A stretch of DNA of 8,300 bases, taken from assembly GCA_964425005.1 (NCBI GenBank), contig CAYRKT010000072.1, positions 1 through 8,300 of the forward strand, written 5' to 3'. Shown here piece after piece: positions 1 to 6,914 of the stretch (position 1 is its first letter; each line of letters opens with the position of its first letter). Source of the DNA: CAYRKT01 sp964425005. Lineage in GTDB: Bacteria > Synergistota > Synergistia > CAYRKT01. Under the pieces are notes generated by a model. It saw only the letters and a list, made by a program, of their open reading frames with translations, searched no databases and was not told where the DNA came from. The position numbers and the translations under genes are program-made.

Positions 1-268
1 CGGGAGGCTCGGCCTCGGGGGAGCCCCGCAGCAAGAGGACTGAGAGGACCAAGAGGGCCGCCAGGCCAGGCAGCGCGTAGACGGTCCACCTGGGGAGCCT
101 CGAGGGCTTGACGGGGCCCCTCTTTTCCCCCTCCCCCGTCTCGCCTCGACCGTTCCCTCTTTTCCCCTTGGGCGCCTCCTTCTCGATGGGGCTCTCCTCG
201 ACAGGGCCCTCTTCCGCTTTTGCAGGGCGGGGGCGCCTGAAGAGGGACACCGAGCTCTTCTTCTTCAC
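1..268 (-). CDS. Single-span inner-membrane protein, GspC/PilP position (partial, 3' end outside window)
   Basis: The visible part is 89 codons. It starts at a GTG that overlaps the TGA of the preceding PilO-like gene in a GTGA arrangement, with GGAGG seven bases upstream (276-280), so the start is well supported. The protein opens with a basic KKK cluster. A low-complexity charged cytoplasmic segment rich in K, R, E, G and P follows (about residues 10-60), then one hydrophobic span at about residues 61-80 (WTVYALPGLAALLVLSVLLL). After it come RGSPEAEPP and the window edge. This topology, with short cytoplasmic tail, one span and proline-containing periplasmic linker, and its place right after a PilO/GspM-like gene, fit a GspC-like or membrane-anchored PilP-like protein that would link the inner-membrane complex to a secretin. 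There is no lipobox, so it is not a classical PilP lipoprotein. The functional domain is not visible, so the role is inferred from position and topology. Confidence 0.75.
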   Translation of the reverse strand, partial: MKKKSSVSLFRRPRPAKAEEGPVEESPIEKEAPKGKRGNGRGETGEGEKRGPVKPSRLPRWTVYALPGLAALLVLSVLLLRGSPEAEPP

Positions 269-834
269 GGTCTCTCCTCCCGTTGCGGAGTGAGGATGGC
301 GAACTGCAGCTCCATGGAGAGCGCTCCCTCGGGAAGAGCCTCCACCGCAATCCGGTCCACGGACACGCGGGCTTCGAGGAGCTTCTCGAGGGCCTTCGTC
401 ACGCTAGGAGCCCCCTTCGCCTTCCCCCTCGCGATGGTCCTCACCGACTTGAGCCCGTTTGGCAAGGGCTCGCCTCCCGAGATCTCCAGCGACTCGACCT
501 TCCAGCCAGCTTCCTCCAGCAAGCCCACCACCCAGGCCACGCCCTGGGTCTCGGGGTCCGGCGGCCACTTCACGCTCCGGTAGAAGGCCTCCAGCTCTTT
601 GAGCCGCTCCTCTAGCTTCTCCAACGAAGCCCTGCGGACCCTCATCGAGTCCAGCTCCGACTGAAGGCCGTCGAGCTGCGCCCTGAGCTCCTCCACCTCG
701 CCCTTTCGGGAGGAGAAGTTGCCGAAGCCCAGGGCCAGGGCTAAGGCCAGGCCGAGGAGGAAGAGGAGGAGAGGAGGATACTTCCTCCTTCCTCCCTTGG
801 CAGAACCCCCTCTTTGGGCCGCACCCCTCGTCAC
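265..834 (-). CDS. PilO/GspM-like inner-membrane alignment protein
   Basis: This 189-residue protein has the PilO/GspM plan. A basic cytoplasmic N-terminus (KGGRRK, residues 13-18) is followed by one transmembrane span at about 20-38. A heptad-like coiled coil covers about 44-84. A small C-terminal alpha/beta domain (about 96-182) has the size and beta-alpha-beta rhythm of the ferredoxin-like fold of PilO and GspM. In known systems this protein pairs with PilN or the C-terminal half of GspL in the periplasm and tethers the motor platform to the secretin. The GTG start is set by AAGGAGG four bases upstream (839-845), and the GTGA overlaps the stop of the PilM/PilN fusion gene, implying coupled translation. 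Sequence motifs in this family are weak, so the call rests on architecture and neighbours. The pilus (PilO) or secretion (GspM) label cannot be separated from the sequence alone. Confidence 0.8.
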   Translation of the reverse strand: MTRGAAQRGGSAKGGRRKYPPLLLFLLGLALALALGFGNFSSRKGEVEELRAQLDGLQSELDSMRVRRASLEKLEERLKELEAFYRSVKWPPDPETQGVAWVVGLLEEAGWKVESLEISGGEPLPNGLKSVRTIARGKAKGAPSVTKALEKLLEARVSVDRIAVEALPEGALSMELQFAILTPQREERP

Positions 835-2024
835 GGGGCCTCCTTCAACGTGAAGGAAACCTGCAGGGACTTCCAGCCTGTCTCCTCAGCGCTGAGCTTG
901 CTGATCCCTGGAGGCACGCCGAGGGCTTTGGTGTAGGCGCTCAGCGCTTCCGACAAGGAGCCCGCGCTCTTGCTGTGCAAGACGAGGTTGGCCTCTTTCG
1001 AGGTGAAGACCGCCTTGGAGATCAGGACGTCGGCTGGCGTGCCCTTCAGAGCGTCTAGTAAGGCTCGGTAGACGGGCGACTCCGTGGAGGTGCTCTTGAG
1101 GAGGGCCTCGAGGTCGGCCACGCGCTTCCTGACCGCTGGCTCGCGGCTGAGCTCGGCCTGAAGGACCTGCTTCTCGGACTCCAGCGCCTGGATCTGGGCC
1201 CGCAGGTCCGCCGCTTGGCGCGCGAAGTAGAAGGTGGGCGCCACGATCAAAACCCCCCCGGCGAGGAGCCCGTAGAGCGCTGCGACAAAGGCCTGGAGGT
1301 CTGTGGTCTCCTTCTCCCAGCCAAGCTCTTTCGGGGGGGAGAGGAGCACGCTAAGCGACTCCAGCTCCACTTCCTGTCCGACGTCAAGAGGGGGGCTGTC
1401 CACGAAGCACACCCTCTGAGGCAAGCCGCCGAGGAGGACCCTCGACTGCAGGGCGAGCTCGCCCTGGAGAAAGTCGGGGGTCACCGACGTGGACACCGTG
1501 GTCTGAAGGCCCGCGACCTCCCCTCCGCGAATCCCCACGAGCAGCAGGTACTCCGGGCGCCAGAAGACGAGAAAGCCGTTGCCCTCAAAGCCGCGCGAGG
1601 CGCTCGCGACCGCCAGGGGGAGGGGGTAGACCCCCCGCACCCCTTTGCTCTTGTGCAAGGCCTTGAGGTCCTCGGCGAAGACCGCTGCCACCAAGGCTCC
1701 GTAGGCCGTCGGGTAGTGGCGGGCCCTGACCTCCTGGCTCTTCACGCCCCAGTCCCTGGCGATCTCCACCTTCCAGCTCTCCTCTCCCTGGCCGAGAGGG
1801 ACGTTCTTCGCCGCGCTCTCCCTCACCTCGGACAGAAGCGGATCGGCGACGAACACGTACTGGACTGGGGGCAAGCTCTTCAAGAGGGAGAACACCTCCT
1901 CTTGAAGCTTTCCGTTCCTCGGTCTGGTCGTCCGCAGGGGGTAGACCTTTCCCTCTGGAAGGAGCTCCACCGCGTTCTCGTAGACCACGGCCGCTCTCAC
2001 CTGTTCCCCGCGAGACCTCAGCAT
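831..2024 (-). CDS. PilM-PilN fusion of GspL-like layout
   Basis: This 397-residue protein appears to join two parts. Residues 1 to about 240 are cytoplasmic and mixed alpha/beta, occupying the place of PilM or the actin-like cytoplasmic domain of GspL. I see no clear ATP-binding phosphate loop of the DxG type, so it may be a non-nucleotide-binding version, as in GspL. A transmembrane span follows at about 246-266 (ending VLIVAPTFYFA), then a coiled coil at about 270-310 and a C-terminal PilN-like domain (about 315-393). In known machines this protein holds the assembly ATPase at the membrane and pairs with PilO/GspM. An in-frame GTG lies six bases upstream at 2030, but it has no properly spaced ribosome binding site. 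The ATG at 2024 has GGAGGTGA ending two bases before it (2027-2034), so I use it. The PilT gene stop lies within that site. Confidence 0.8.
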   Translation of the reverse strand: MLRSRGEQVRAAVVYENAVELLPEGKVYPLRTTRPRNGKLQEEVFSLLKSLPPVQYVFVADPLLSEVRESAAKNVPLGQGEESWKVEIARDWGVKSQEVRARHYPTAYGALVAAVFAEDLKALHKSKGVRGVYPLPLAVASASRGFEGNGFLVFWRPEYLLLVGIRGGEVAGLQTTVSTSVTPDFLQGELALQSRVLLGGLPQRVCFVDSPPLDVGQEVELESLSVLLSPPKELGWEKETTDLQAFVAALYGLLAGGVLIVAPTFYFARQAADLRAQIQALESEKQVLQAELSREPAVRKRVADLEALLKSTSTESPVYRALLDALKGTPADVLISKAVFTSKEANLVLHSKSAGSLSEALSAYTKALGVPPGISKLSAEETGWKSLQVSFTLKEAP

Positions 2025-2026
2025 CC

Positions 2027-2034
2027 TCACCTCC
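2027..2034 (-). promoter_or_regulatory. Ribosome binding site that decides the PilM-PilN fusion start
   Basis: GGAGGTGA places its GGAGG core five bases before the ATG at 2024. The GTG at 2030 lies within the site and would lack one of its own. The last three bases of the site are also the stop codon of the PilT gene, so a terminating ribosome stops right at the next start. Confidence 0.65.
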
Positions 2035-3109
2035 CGCTACCGGGCTCCGCCCGTAGAAAGCTCCCCTCCGCCACGGTGGCCGCGACCTTTTGGGTGATCA
2101 CCCCGCGGCCGACCAGGTCCCTCAAGCACTCGTCCATGGCGACCATTCCGATGGCCCGATTGGTGGAGATGATGTGGGGGATCTGGCTGACCTTGCCGTC
2201 CCTGATAAGGTTCGAGATCGCGGGGGTGTTCACCATGACCTCGTAAGCGAGGACCCGTCCAGCCCCATCTGCCCGGGGAAGGAGCACCTGGGAGATGACC
2301 AGGTTCAAGCTCGAAGAGAGCTGCAGCCGCACCATCTCCCGGTACCCTTCGGGGAAGACGTCCACGATCCGGGTGACGGTCTCCGAGGCGGACTTGGCGT
2401 GGAGCGTGGCGAGGACGAGGTGGCCCGTCTCGGCGGCGGTGAGGGCGGCTTGAATGGTCTCCAGGTCGCGCATCTCCCCGACCATGATCACGTTCGGGGC
2501 TTGGCGGAGCGCGCTCCTCAGGGCGGAAGGAAAGTCTGGCACGTCCGTGCCCACCTCGCGTTGGCTGATGATGGCCCTCTTCGCCTGGAAGAAGAACTCT
2601 ATGGGGTCCTCGATGGTGACGATGTGGATCTCCTCCCGCTCGTTGAGCCACTCGATCATGGCGGCTAGGGTCGTGGACTTCCCCGAGCCCGTGGCCCCCG
2701 TCACCAGAATCAGCCCCTTCTTCCGGCTCAGGGCGGCCTCCAGAGGGGCGACGGGCAGACCCAGCTCCTCCAGCTTGGGAGGTTCTTTGGGGATGGGACG
2801 GAACACCGCCGCGAGCCTCCCCTGGACCTTGTAGACGTTGATGCGGAAGCGGTGGCCGTCCTCCAGGGCGTAGGAGAGGTCGTGGTCCCGCCCCTCCCGC
2901 CTTATCTCCTCGAGCTTCTCCGCGGGCAAGACATCGCCGATCAAGACCTCGGCGGTGGCGTCGTCCACGATGCCCCACCCCGATTGGCGCTTCCAGCTGC
3001 CGTGGACCTTGAAGGCCACGGCCTCGCCTCCCATGATGAGGATGTCCGACGCCCTCACCTCGAGGGCCTTGCGCAAGATCTCGTTGATGTCGTGCCGAAC
3101 GGGCCTCAT
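2027..3109 (-). CDS. pilT: PilT-type retraction ATPase, canonical
   Basis: This 360-residue hexameric motor ATPase would act in the cytoplasm below the inner-membrane platform, driving pilus disassembly in type IV pilus systems. The N-terminal PAS-like domain contains the usual family opening ASDILIMGG (about 20-28). The core has all family motifs: Walker A GATGSGKST (138-146), Asp box TIEDPIEF (165-172), Walker B NVIMVGEMRD (206-215) and His box ATLHAKSA (234-241). The C-terminal AISNLIRDGK (297-306) matches the AIRNLIRE retraction motif of PilT, which separates it from PilB/GspE. It also lacks the PilB cysteine cluster. The length is typical of PilT. The ATG overlaps the TGA of the pilB-like gene (ATGA), with AAGGAGG seven bases upstream (3117-3123). 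An ATG-like start ten codons further upstream would overlap that gene more and has no better site. Confidence 0.93.
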   Translation of the reverse strand: MRPVRHDINEILRKALEVRASDILIMGGEAVAFKVHGSWKRQSGWGIVDDATAEVLIGDVLPAEKLEEIRREGRDHDLSYALEDGHRFRINVYKVQGRLAAVFRPIPKEPPKLEELGLPVAPLEAALSRKKGLILVTGATGSGKSTTLAAMIEWLNEREEIHIVTIEDPIEFFFQAKRAIISQREVGTDVPDFPSALRSALRQAPNVIMVGEMRDLETIQAALTAAETGHLVLATLHAKSASETVTRIVDVFPEGYREMVRLQLSSSLNLVISQVLLPRADGAGRVLAYEVMVNTPAISNLIRDGKVSQIPHIISTNRAIGMVAMDECLRDLVGRGVITQKVAATVAEGSFLRAEPGSGR

Positions 3110-4812
3110 TCCCCTTCCTCCTTCGCTTCCGCTTCCCACCCTTGTATCGCGGCGCTGTACATGAGGTCCTGGTAGGAGATCAGCCCTTGGAACACCTTCT
3201 CTAAACCGTCCTCCATCAGGGTGCGGAAGCCCTTCGGGCGGACGGCCTCTTCTATCGCCTCTGCCGAGGCCCTCTCGATGATGAGCCTCCTCACCTCGCC
3301 GTCGACCCAGAGGAGTTCGTGGATGGCCACCCGCCCCACGTAGCCCGTGCCCCCGCAGAAGTCGCAGCCAGGGCCCTTGGCGTAGACCTTTATCGCCTCG
3401 CGCTTGCGCCTGTAGCGGTGGGCGAGGAGCTCGGCCGTCTCGGGGTCCTCCACCTTGCAGGTGCAGAGCTTGGGCACGAGCCGCTGGGCCAAGGCTCCCC
3501 GCAGGGCATCCGCGATCTTAAAGGGCTCCACGCCCATCTCCTCGAGCCTCACGGGGACCATGGCCGCGCTGTTCGTGTGCAGGGTGCCGAGGACCAGGTG
3601 CCCCGTCATGGCGGCCTCGGTGGCGATCTTGGCCGACTCCTGGTCCCGGATCTCGCCCACGAGGATCACGTCCGGGTCCTGCCTCAGAAAGGCCCTCAGC
3701 GCCCGGGCGAACGTGAGCCCAGCCGCCACGTTCACCTGCACCTGGGATATGCCTGGCAGCCTGTACTCCACGGGGTCTTCCACGCTCAGGATCTTGGGGT
3801 TGCGCCGCTCCTTGATCTCCTGGAGGACGGCGAAGAGGGTCGTCGTCTTCCCGCTCCCCGTGGGGCCGGTCACGAGGAAGAGGCCGTTGGCGATGTTGGC
3901 CACCTCCTCGAGCTTGGTGCGGATGCTCTTCGCGAAGCCGAGGTTCGCGAGCCTCGGGGCCTGTCCTTCCTTGGGCAAGATCCGGAGGACCGCCTCCTCT
4001 CCCAGGACCGTGGGGATGACGGAGACGCGGATCTCGTTGCGCACCTTCCCGTCCGCCGAGACGAAGTAGTAGCGCCCGTCCTGGGGGAGCAGCTTCTGCG
4101 TGATGTCCAGGTTGCTTTCCACCTTGATGACGTTGATGAGGGCGTTGAAGAGGGGCAGGTCGAACTCCTCCCTCTCCGTCAGGGCCCCGTCTATCCGGAA
4201 GCGCACCCGCCCCTTCGTCTTAGAGATCAGCTCGAAGTGGATGTCTGTGGCTCTCTGGTGGATCGCCTCGTCCACGATCCGGTTGAGGGTGAAGCGCGCT
4301 CCCGAGAGCTCGTCCGCCTCCAAGGACGTCGAAGGCGTTTGGGGAGCGGTGCGCTGCGGAACCTCTTCATCGGCCCCCTGAAGCAACGGTTCGACCATGG
4401 ACCCCTCCAGGAGCCGCAGGGCCACGCGCCTCACGCTGGAAGAAGGCCCCACCGCCACAGCGATGGGCCGCCTCAGGTAGGAGCGGGCGTTGTTCAGGAG
4501 GCTCTGGTTGAAGGGGTCCACGGCCACCACCACCACGAGGGAGTCTCCCTCGACGTGGTGGGGGAGGATGAGCCCCTGCTTCAGGAGGCTCTTGGGAAGC
4601 TTTTGGGCCAGGCTCGGATCGGGGGGGTTCTCCTCGGGGTCGATGTAGGGGTAGCCCGTCACCTCCGCGAGCACTTCGGCGAAGGCCTTGGGGTCCAGGG
4701 CCTTCTGGATCTCCTCGAGGGTAGGGGAGGGGGGGAGGGCCTCGCGCCTGTAGCCCCGCTTGACCAAGGCCTCGAGGATCTCTTGAGCGAGGTCGCCTCT
4801 GACGCTATGCAT
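3106..4812 (-). CDS. pilB: PilB/GspE-type assembly ATPase
   Basis: This 568-residue cytoplasmic hexameric ATPase would power pilin or pseudopilin polymerisation. An N-terminal MshEN/GSPII_E-like domain (about 45-140, with TGYPYID near 52-58) precedes the PAS-like and RecA-like domains. The core carries Walker A GPTGSGKT (316-323), Asp box SVEDPVEY (343-350), Walker B DPDVILVGEIRD (379-390) and His box GTLHTNSA (409-416). The four-cysteine zinc site of PilB/GspE is present as C450, C452, C483 and C486, the last pair in GCDFCGGTGYVGR. The family is clear; pilus versus type II secretion is not settled, though the flanking PilT-type genes favour a pilus. The ATG at 4812 overlaps the preceding gene by eight bases. 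The frame stays open to 4869, but that would extend the overlap without adding a recognised domain. The ribosome binding site here is weak, suggesting translational coupling. The protein is much shorter than Thermus PilF, which has three N-terminal GSPII repeats. Confidence 0.93.
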   Translation of the reverse strand: MHSVRGDLAQEILEALVKRGYRREALPPSPTLEEIQKALDPKAFAEVLAEVTGYPYIDPEENPPDPSLAQKLPKSLLKQGLILPHHVEGDSLVVVVAVDPFNQSLLNNARSYLRRPIAVAVGPSSSVRRVALRLLEGSMVEPLLQGADEEVPQRTAPQTPSTSLEADELSGARFTLNRIVDEAIHQRATDIHFELISKTKGRVRFRIDGALTEREEFDLPLFNALINVIKVESNLDITQKLLPQDGRYYFVSADGKVRNEIRVSVIPTVLGEEAVLRILPKEGQAPRLANLGFAKSIRTKLEEVANIANGLFLVTGPTGSGKTTTLFAVLQEIKERRNPKILSVEDPVEYRLPGISQVQVNVAAGLTFARALRAFLRQDPDVILVGEIRDQESAKIATEAAMTGHLVLGTLHTNSAAMVPVRLEEMGVEPFKIADALRGALAQRLVPKLCTCKVEDPETAELLAHRYRRKREAIKVYAKGPGCDFCGGTGYVGRVAIHELLWVDGEVRRLIIERASAEAIEEAVRPKGFRTLMEDGLEKVFQGLISYQDLMYSAAIQGWEAEAKEEGE

Positions 4813-5911
4813 CTTGCCTAAGCTTAGCTTCCAGGAGCTTGGGGTCGGGGGCCGCGGCCAAAGCGGCATCCCGCTTCAGCAGCCCGACCCGGACCAGCCG
4901 GGCCAGGGTGTCCTCGTAGCGGATGCCCATCCCCTTGCTCGTCAAGCTGGTGATCATGTTGGGAATAGTCTGGGTCTTGTCCTCCTTGATGACCGTGCGC
5001 AGCGCGGGGTCGGCGAAGATGTACTCGTAGGCGACGACCCTGCGCCTGCCCGCTCCGTGGGAGCCGCTGGCGGGAAGGAGGACCTGCGAGAGGATCCCGA
5101 TCAAGGTGGTCCCGAGCCTCACCTTGGCCTGGTTTTGCTCGTACTCGGGGAAGGAGCCCACGATCCTCTCCACGGCCTCCTGGGGGGACCGGGCGTGGAA
5201 GCTCGCCAGCACCAGGAACCCGGCCTCCGCCAAGGTCAGGGTCCAGCGCAGGGTCTCCAGGTCGCGGACCTCCCCCACGAGGATCACGTCAGGGCTCTCC
5301 CTCAAGGCGGAGCGGAGACCCTCGGGGAACGAGGGGAAGTCCTCGTGCAGCTCCCGCTGGTGGACCAGCCCTCTGCCGGGCCTGATCACGTACTCTATGG
5401 GGTCCTCGAAGGTCAGCACGTGGACGGGCTCGTGGAGCGCGATGTTCTGGATGAGCGTAGCCAGGGTGGTGGTCTTTCCCGCCCCCGTCGGACCCGTCAC
5501 CAGGAAGAGCCCCTTGTTGCCCCTCACCCGGTTCTCTATGTTCTTCTCCAGTCCGATGTCCTCCAGGGACTTGGCCGGGGGCGGGATGATCCTTATCGCG
5601 AAGGCCGGCTCCTTGCGGGTGTAGAAAGCGTGGACCCTCAGCCTGATCTCCACGTCGGAGCCAGGGTCGGAGATCGTGGCGGCGAAGTCCGCCACCTTCT
5701 CCCTCTCAAACCTGCTCGCGATGTTCGCGGGGAGGAAGCCCTGGGCGTTGACGGTCTCCACGAAGGCCGCCACGTCCTCCCTGGTCACTCCTGGGACCGC
5801 CAGGGCCTCCACCACCCCGTCTGGCGCTCTGAACCAGACCTTGCCTCCCCGGACGTAGATGTCGCTCACATAGGCCGCGAACGCCTTGTTGATGAGGTCC
5901 AAACCCCGCAT
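4805..5911 (-). CDS. Divergent PilT-family ATPase (second PilT-like motor)
   Basis: This 368-residue cytoplasmic motor ATPase belongs to the PilT/PilU side of the family. It has Walker A GPTGAGKT (140-147), Asp box TFEDPIEY (167-174), Walker B PDVILVGEVRD (207-217) and a His box that reads LASFHARS (235-242), with F where PilT usually has L. The catalytic set looks intact. The AIRNLIRE retraction motif is changed to ALRTVIKE (303-310). The N-terminus is unusual: the opening strand reads SDIYVRGGKVWFRAPDG (16-32) where PilT typically has a SDLHL-type start. There is no cysteine cluster, so it is not PilB. The ATG start has GGAGG four bases upstream (5916-5920), and this site overlaps the stop of the preceding gene. 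It may act as a PilU-like accessory motor or an alternative retraction motor; the sequence alone does not decide. Confidence 0.88.
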   Translation of the reverse strand: MRGLDLINKAFAAYVSDIYVRGGKVWFRAPDGVVEALAVPGVTREDVAAFVETVNAQGFLPANIASRFEREKVADFAATISDPGSDVEIRLRVHAFYTRKEPAFAIRIIPPPAKSLEDIGLEKNIENRVRGNKGLFLVTGPTGAGKTTTLATLIQNIALHEPVHVLTFEDPIEYVIRPGRGLVHQRELHEDFPSFPEGLRSALRESPDVILVGEVRDLETLRWTLTLAEAGFLVLASFHARSPQEAVERIVGSFPEYEQNQAKVRLGTTLIGILSQVLLPASGSHGAGRRRVVAYEYIFADPALRTVIKEDKTQTIPNMITSLTSKGMGIRYEDTLARLVRVGLLKRDAALAAAPDPKLLEAKLRQDA

Positions 5912-5920
5912 CCTTCCTCC

Positions 5921-6910
5921 TCACTTTCTCAGGGTCGGGTAGATCCCCTTCTCCCTCGCGAAAGCCTTGCCCTTTTCTCCCTCTAGGAGGACCACGGCGC
6001 AGTCCCCCTTGCCCTCGAGGGCCCAACGGACCCCCCTGGCTGAGGCCTCTTCGAGCACCCCCTTCAGTCTCCGGAGGTCGCAGTACTTGGCCAGCACATA
6101 CCAGTTTTGCCCGGGAAGGGAGGAGGCGGGAGCGAGGTGGAAGCCGCCCCAGCTCGTTCCTCCAGCTACGGGGAGCCACAGGCCCGTGGGGGGAGGGGGA
6201 AGGAGAAGAGAGCCCTCCGTGAGCGGGGGGACTGGGGTCTCCTTAAGGACGAAGCCTCCCGTCGGGAAGGTGCCGTCTAGGCTTATGAGCCTGGCCCGAG
6301 GAGGGGTCGGCACCACCCGGTAGCGCACCGTGTACCGATTCCCGCCCAAGACGACGGGGACCTCTCCCTCTCCCGAGAAGACCGTGGGCCTCAGGCAAGC
6401 GGCCTCTCCTTGCGCCGCGAAGCAGGTCACCTCGTCCGGCGAGAGGACCACCTCGAGGACCCCCCTGGGCTTCGCCACCTCCTGCACCAGGGCGCTCACC
6501 TGCAGGCTCTTCACCGCGCTGGAGTTCGTCCCGTCGGGAAGGATGAGGGTGAGGAGGATCCCCCCTTCTTTTCCCTCTTTCTCTTCGGCCGCGCCTCTGC
6601 TTCCCGGGAAGACCTTGATGGTCTTCTCCTCCACCAAGAATCGGTACTCTGGGCCCAGGTTCTCCCGCACGAGCTGGGCGAGGACCTCGAGGGGCTCCCC
6701 CTCTTCGGAGTAGGAGACGGGCTTGATCAGCATGAGAGGAGGGGCTTCTACTGCGACAGCGTACCCCGCTTTCTGGGCGAGCTCCTTGATGGCCCCGATT
6801 AGGAGCGCCTCTTTTGCGCCCGCGAGAGGCGCGAGCGCCGAGAGGAGCAGGAGGCCGAGCTTCAGGCAAACCCCGCGCATCCTTCCCATTTTACGGGGGA
6901 GGGTCTTCAC
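5921..6910 (-). CDS. Exported protein with secretin-type N0/STN-like domain
   Basis: This protein of up to 329 residues has a signal peptide. Basic residues precede a hydrophobic core LGLLLLSALAPLAGA (about 18-32), and cleavage is likely after the AGA near residue 32. Residues about 34-102 resemble the N0/STN domain found at the periplasmic end of secretins and in TcpQ/DotD-type partners: helix IKELAQKAGY, strands, helix PLEVLAQLVRENLG, and strand KTIKVFP. No secretin barrel follows. The remainder is a charged linker (about 103-117), a beta-rich domain with C163 and C172, a proline-rich segment (225-243), and a small C-terminal alpha/beta domain with C277 and C304. Two disulfides are possible. 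It lies four bases after the sigma gene and probably works in the periplasm as a secretin partner. Starts at 6910 (GTG), 6889 and 6880 (ATG) are all possible and none has an ideal ribosome site; 6880 would give the most compact signal peptide. The N0 call is by pattern only. Confidence 0.72.
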   Translation of the reverse strand: MKTLPRKMGRMRGVCLKLGLLLLSALAPLAGAKEALLIGAIKELAQKAGYAVAVEAPPLMLIKPVSYSEEGEPLEVLAQLVRENLGPEYRFLVEEKTIKVFPGSRGAAEEKEGKEGGILLTLILPDGTNSSAVKSLQVSALVQEVAKPRGVLEVVLSPDEVTCFAAQGEAACLRPTVFSGEGEVPVVLGGNRYTVRYRVVPTPPRARLISLDGTFPTGGFVLKETPVPPLTEGSLLLPPPPTGLWLPVAGGTSWGGFHLAPASSLPGQNWYVLAKYCDLRRLKGVLEEASARGVRWALEGKGDCAVVLLEGEKGKAFAREKGIYPTLRK

Positions 6911-6914
6911 CCTC

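Noticed and set aside
108..293. A 61-codon plus-strand open frame near the left edge
   Set aside because: It is antisense to the GTG-started membrane protein gene, which has a good ribosome site, an overlap with the previous stop and a clear transmembrane span.
1215..2246. A 343-codon open frame on the plus strand
   Set aside because: It is antisense to the PilM-PilN fusion and the end of the PilT gene, both well supported, and shows no domain or plausible start signal.
2037..2978. A 313-codon minus-strand open frame inside the PilT gene
   Set aside because: It is a frame-shifted shadow rich in G, R, H and P; the true frame contains intact Walker and PilT motifs.
3319..4821. A 500-codon open frame on the plus strand
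   Set aside because: It lies wholly opposite the PilB-type ATPase gene, whose product has every family motif. The plus-strand translation is low in complexity, rich in G, L, H, R and D, and is what GC-rich codon bias produces on the opposite strand.
4812..4869. Longer N-terminus for the PilB-type ATPase
   Set aside because: The 19 extra codons lie over the end of the preceding gene, read as a proline-rich stretch, and add no family sequence; the ATG at 4812 fits the eight-base overlap better.
4814..5986. A 390-codon open frame on the plus strand
   Set aside because: It mirrors the divergent PilT-family gene and part of the next gene. It has no ribosome site or recognisable domain, and its composition is that of an antisense shadow.
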